Assembly (NCBI RefSeq): GCF_036226505.1
Contig: NZ_CP108484.1
Location: forward strand, 5,642,001 to 5,706,000
Reading direction: 5' to 3'
Length of the DNA stretch: 64,000 nt
From: Kitasatospora sp. NBC_01246
GTDB lineage: Bacteria > Actinomycetota > Actinomycetes > Streptomycetales > Streptomycetaceae
The number at the start of each line of letters is the position of its first letter. Positions within the stretch are counted from its first letter, which is position 1. The notes beneath the pieces are model-generated. The model saw only the letters and a list, made by a program, of their open reading frames with translations. It was not told where the DNA came from and searched no databases. A program made the translations under genes and the position numbers. Below are positions 61,858-64,000 of this stretch, piece by piece.

Positions 61858-61886
61858 TTGGGCCTGGCGGGAGACTCCGGTAGTCT
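61858..61886 (+). promoter_or_regulatory. Promoter of the DUF177-rpmF-rnc operon
   Basis: TTGGGC (61858-61863) and TAGTCT (61881-61886) are separated by 17 bases, about 97 bases upstream of the first start codon. Confidence 0.55.
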
Positions 61887-61982
61887 GACCACTCCGGCCT
61901 CTCCGTGTCGGGCCGTCGGTCTGCCCGCGCATCGTCCGGTGAGCAGCACCGCGCATCAGTTTTCTCAGGAAGTCAGGACACC

Positions 61983-62627
61983 TTGAACCGCCTCGACCAC
62001 CGCGACCCACTCGTGTTCGACACGCACGAGCTCGGCCGTCGCCCGGGCTCGCTGCGCAAGGTGTCCCGCACCCTGGAGGCCCCGGAGGGCCTCGGGATCA
62101 TCGATGTGATCGGTGTCCCGGAGAAGAGCGAACTGCGGCTGGAGCTCCGCCTGGAGTCGGTGGTCGAGGGCGTGCTGGTGACCGGCACCGCCGAGGCCGT
62201 GATCGAGGGCGAGTGCGTGCGGTGCCTGGAGCCGGTCGAGGACGACCTCGACGTGGACTTCCAGGAGCTGTACTACTACCCGGAGTCCGACGAGCGTCAC
62301 CGTGCCCGCACCGCCGGGACGGACGACCTCGACGAGGACTCGGAAGATGAGACTTACCGCCTGGAGGGCGATTTCTTCGACCTCCAGCCGGTGCTGCGTG
62401 ACGCGGTGGTGCTCGCACTGCCGCTGCAGCCGGTGTGCCAGGAAGACTGCCTGGGCCTGTGCTCCGAGTGCGGAGCGCGCCTGAGCGACGACCCGGCGCA
62501 CCACCACGACGCCGCCGACCCCAGGTGGGCGGCTCTGCAGGGACTCTCCGCCGCCCCCGGCGACGAGGGTGACGGAATCAAGAACAGCGACACCCGTGAG
62601 GGTGCCGCCGAGAACCAGGAGAAGTAG
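61983..62627 (+). CDS. DUF177 (YceD) protein, 23S rRNA accumulation family
   Basis: This 214-residue YceD/DUF177 protein belongs to a family that lies upstream of rpmF in most bacteria and is linked to 23S rRNA or large-subunit accumulation. Conserved parts are LVFDTHELGRRPGSLRKV, EAVIEGECVRCLEPVEDDLD and the Cys-rich end CQEDCLGLCSECGARL, a possible metal site. The start is a TTG at 61983 (MNRLDHRDPLV) behind AGGAAG/CAGGA. It is followed after 2 bases by rpmF. Confidence 0.93.
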   Translation: MNRLDHRDPLVFDTHELGRRPGSLRKVSRTLEAPEGLGIIDVIGVPEKSELRLELRLESVVEGVLVTGTAEAVIEGECVRCLEPVEDDLDVDFQELYYYPESDERHRARTAGTDDLDEDSEDETYRLEGDFFDLQPVLRDAVVLALPLQPVCQEDCLGLCSECGARLSDDPAHHHDAADPRWAALQGLSAAPGDEGDGIKNSDTREGAAENQEK

Positions 62628-62629
62628 CC

Positions 62630-62803
62630 GTGGCTGTTCCGAAGCGGAAGATGTCGCGCAGCAACACGCGCCACCGCCGTTCCAACTGGAAGGCCGTCGT
62701 TCCGGCCCTCGTGGCGTGCGACAGCTGCCACGAGCCGAAGCTCGGCCACATCGCGTGCCCGAGCTGCGGCACGTACAACCGTCGCCAGGTCCTCTCGGTC
62801 TGA
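62630..62803 (+). CDS. rpmF: Ribosomal protein bL32, zinc-binding (C+) form
   Basis: A 57-residue L32 protein: MAVPKRKMSRSNTRHRRSNW, then VACDSCHEPKLGHIACPSCG. Two CxxC pairs (CDSC, CPSC) make the zinc-binding form. GTG 62630 follows AGGAGAAG and lies 2 bases after the DUF177 stop; rnc begins 20 bases later. The operon DUF177-rpmF-rnc-mutM is the standard actinobacterial order. Confidence 0.97.
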   Translation: MAVPKRKMSRSNTRHRRSNWKAVVPALVACDSCHEPKLGHIACPSCGTYNRRQVLSV

Positions 62804-62823
62804 TCGGCGGGGTGTACGGATCG

Positions 62824-63612
62824 ATGTCGGACAGTAACTCTTCCCGCAAGGCGACCATCGCCCCGAAGGCTTCTTCGGGCGGCGGAAAGGCCGGCGGGCC
62901 GGCTTCGACCGAATACGACGTCCTGGAAGGGCGCCTCGGGTACACGCTCGAGCGCGCCCTTCTGGTGCGTGCCCTGACCCACCGCTCGTTCGCTTACGAG
63001 AACGGCGGGCTGCCCACCAACGAGCGCCTGGAGTTCCTCGGCGACTCGGTGCTGGGCCTGGTGGTGACCGACACCCTCTACCGCGTCCACCCGGACGTCC
63101 CGGAGGGCACGCTCGCCAAGCTGCGCGCCGCGGTGGTCAACTCCCGCGCGCTCGCCGACGTCGGCCGTGGCCTGGAGCTCGGGACGTTCATCCGGCTCGG
63201 CAAGGGCGAGGAGGGCACCGGCGGCCGCGACAAGTCGTCGATCCTCGCCGACACCGTCGAGGCCGTGATCGGCGCCGTCTACCTGGACCAGGGCCTGGAC
63301 GCGGCCACCGAGTTCGTCCACCGCCTCTTCGACCCGCTGATCGAGGAGTCCTCCCAGCTGGGCGCGGGCCTGGACTGGAAGACCAGCCTCCAGGAGCTCA
63401 CCGCCTCGGTGGGCATCGGGGTGCCGGAGTACGTGGTCGAGGAGTCCGGTCCGGACCACGAGAAGACTTTCACCGCCGCGGCCCGGGTGGCCGGCGAGGA
63501 CTTCGGCAGCGGCGTCGGCCGCTCGAAGAAGGAAGCCGAGCAGAAGGCCGCGGAGAGCGCCTGGCGGGCGATCAAGGAGAAGTACGCCGACCGCCTGCCC
63601 GCCGGCGCCTGA
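62824..63612 (+). CDS. rnc: Ribonuclease III (AbsB)
   Basis: RNase III (262 residues) cleaves double-stranded RNA in rRNA and mRNA processing. In S. coelicolor it is AbsB, a global regulator of antibiotic production. A disordered 30-residue N-terminus precedes the endonuclease domain, with signature NERLEFLGDSVLG (about residue 65), EGTLAKLRAAVVN and DTVEAVIGAVYLD. The double-stranded RNA-binding domain spans about 185-255 (WKTSLQELTAS, SKKEAEQKAAESAWRAI). I chose ATG 62824; GTG 62812 is an in-frame alternative. Confidence 0.96.
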   Translation: MSDSNSSRKATIAPKASSGGGKAGGPASTEYDVLEGRLGYTLERALLVRALTHRSFAYENGGLPTNERLEFLGDSVLGLVVTDTLYRVHPDVPEGTLAKLRAAVVNSRALADVGRGLELGTFIRLGKGEEGTGGRDKSSILADTVEAVIGAVYLDQGLDAATEFVHRLFDPLIEESSQLGAGLDWKTSLQELTASVGIGVPEYVVEESGPDHEKTFTAAARVAGEDFGSGVGRSKKEAEQKAAESAWRAIKEKYADRLPAGA

Positions 63613-63664
63613 GCACGCAGTACTCTTCCTCCTGCACGTTTCAGTCGCAGGAGGCTTGTTTCCC

Positions 63665-64000
63665 GTGCCCGAACTCCCCGAGGTAGAGGTCGTCCGCCGA
63701 GGTCTGGCGAACTGGGTCGCCGGGCGGACCGTCGCCGCCGTCGACGTGCTGCACCCGCGGGCGGTGCGCCGCCAGCCGGCCGGTGCGGCCGACTTCACCG
63801 CGCGGCTGACCGGGGCCACGCTCGGCGCCGCGCAGCGTCGCGGCAAGTACCTCTGGGTGCCGCTGTCCACCGCGGCCGACGGCTCGCCGGTCGGCGGGTT
63901 CTCGCTGATCGGTCACCTGGGGATGAGCGGCCAACTGCTCGTCCAGGACCCGTCGGTGCCCGACGAGAAGCACCTGCGGGTGCGGCTGCGGTTCACCGAC
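63665..64000 (+). CDS. mutM: Formamidopyrimidine-DNA glycosylase, 3'-truncated by the window edge
   Basis: The first 112 codons of MutM (Fpg), which removes 8-oxoguanine. MPELPEVEVVRRGLANWVAG contains the catalytic Pro-Glu of the family, and the beta-F-alpha region RRGKYLWVPLS and LIGHLGMSGQLLV follow. The reading frame runs off the end of the window; the zinc finger and H2TH domain are not seen. GTG 63665 follows AGGAGG. It is 52 bases after rnc, in the usual rnc-mutM order. Confidence 0.96.
   Translation, partial: MPELPEVEVVRRGLANWVAGRTVAAVDVLHPRAVRRQPAGAADFTARLTGATLGAAQRRGKYLWVPLSTAADGSPVGGFSLIGHLGMSGQLLVQDPSVPDEKHLRVRLRFTD

Overview
The window is a 64 kb piece of a very GC-rich actinomycete chromosome, almost certainly from the family Streptomycetaceae (Streptomyces or Kitasatospora; I cannot separate them from sequence alone). 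The signs are strong third-position G/C bias, frequent GTG and some TTG starts, leaderless-looking promoters, conservons, a lysine-rich HupS-type HU protein, an NdgR-type IclR regulator next to leuCD, and a gene order that, from memory, follows S. coelicolor from gatB (about SCO5501) to rnc/mutM (about SCO5572-5573). I see no prophage, insertion sequence, CRISPR array or biosynthetic cluster; this is core chromosome.

Layout. 1-5036: end of gatB, an orphan 52-residue protein and a large ATP-binding LuxR-type regulator. 5412-8435: a membrane PAS-GGDEF-EAL protein whose EAL half has lost catalytic residues. 8436-14116: ilvB-ilvN-ilvC behind a leader-peptide attenuator, then serA. 14468-21205: a small orphan protein, a secreted subtilase, a YfhO-like membrane protein and a broken Uma2-like gene. 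21252-25641: leuB, ilvE and cimA; a second leader-peptide/terminator arrangement precedes cimA. 25709-36820: two complete conservons in tandem on the minus strand. 37389-40121: an orphan small protein with an internal repeat, a FAH-family enzyme and gltX. 40332-40857: five tRNA genes (Gln, three Glu, Gln). 40986-43954: ndgR divergent from leuCD. 44136-49780: a small conserved protein, hupS, an OB-fold-like small protein, cofC, plsC-gpsA and ddl. 49859-56196: a DUF3515 protein, a stand-alone Lrp ligand-binding domain, thiL, a phosphofructokinase, thiD, rpmB and a DAK2-domain protein. 56287-64000: recG, an unknown protein, rsmD, coaD, a coiled-coil DivIVA-like protein, DUF177-rpmF-rnc and the start of mutM.

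How it fits together. The left and middle parts hold most of the isoleucine/valine/leucine pathway (ilvBNC, ilvE, cimA, leuB, leuCD). It is apparently controlled by two attenuators and, for leuCD, by NdgR. The right part is housekeeping: translation (gltX next to the tRNA-Glu genes, rpmB, rpmF), cofactors (thiamine, CoA, F420), phospholipid and cell-wall precursors, and nucleic-acid processing.

Most worth attention: the tandem conservons, whose roadblock (cvnB) and GTPase (cvnD) genes are almost identical at DNA level while the sensor kinases and DUF742 proteins have diverged, which suggests gene conversion; a perfect CRP-type palindrome in the AT-rich region between conservon 2 and the orphan repeat protein; the cimA leader/attenuator; and the probably inactive EAL domain.
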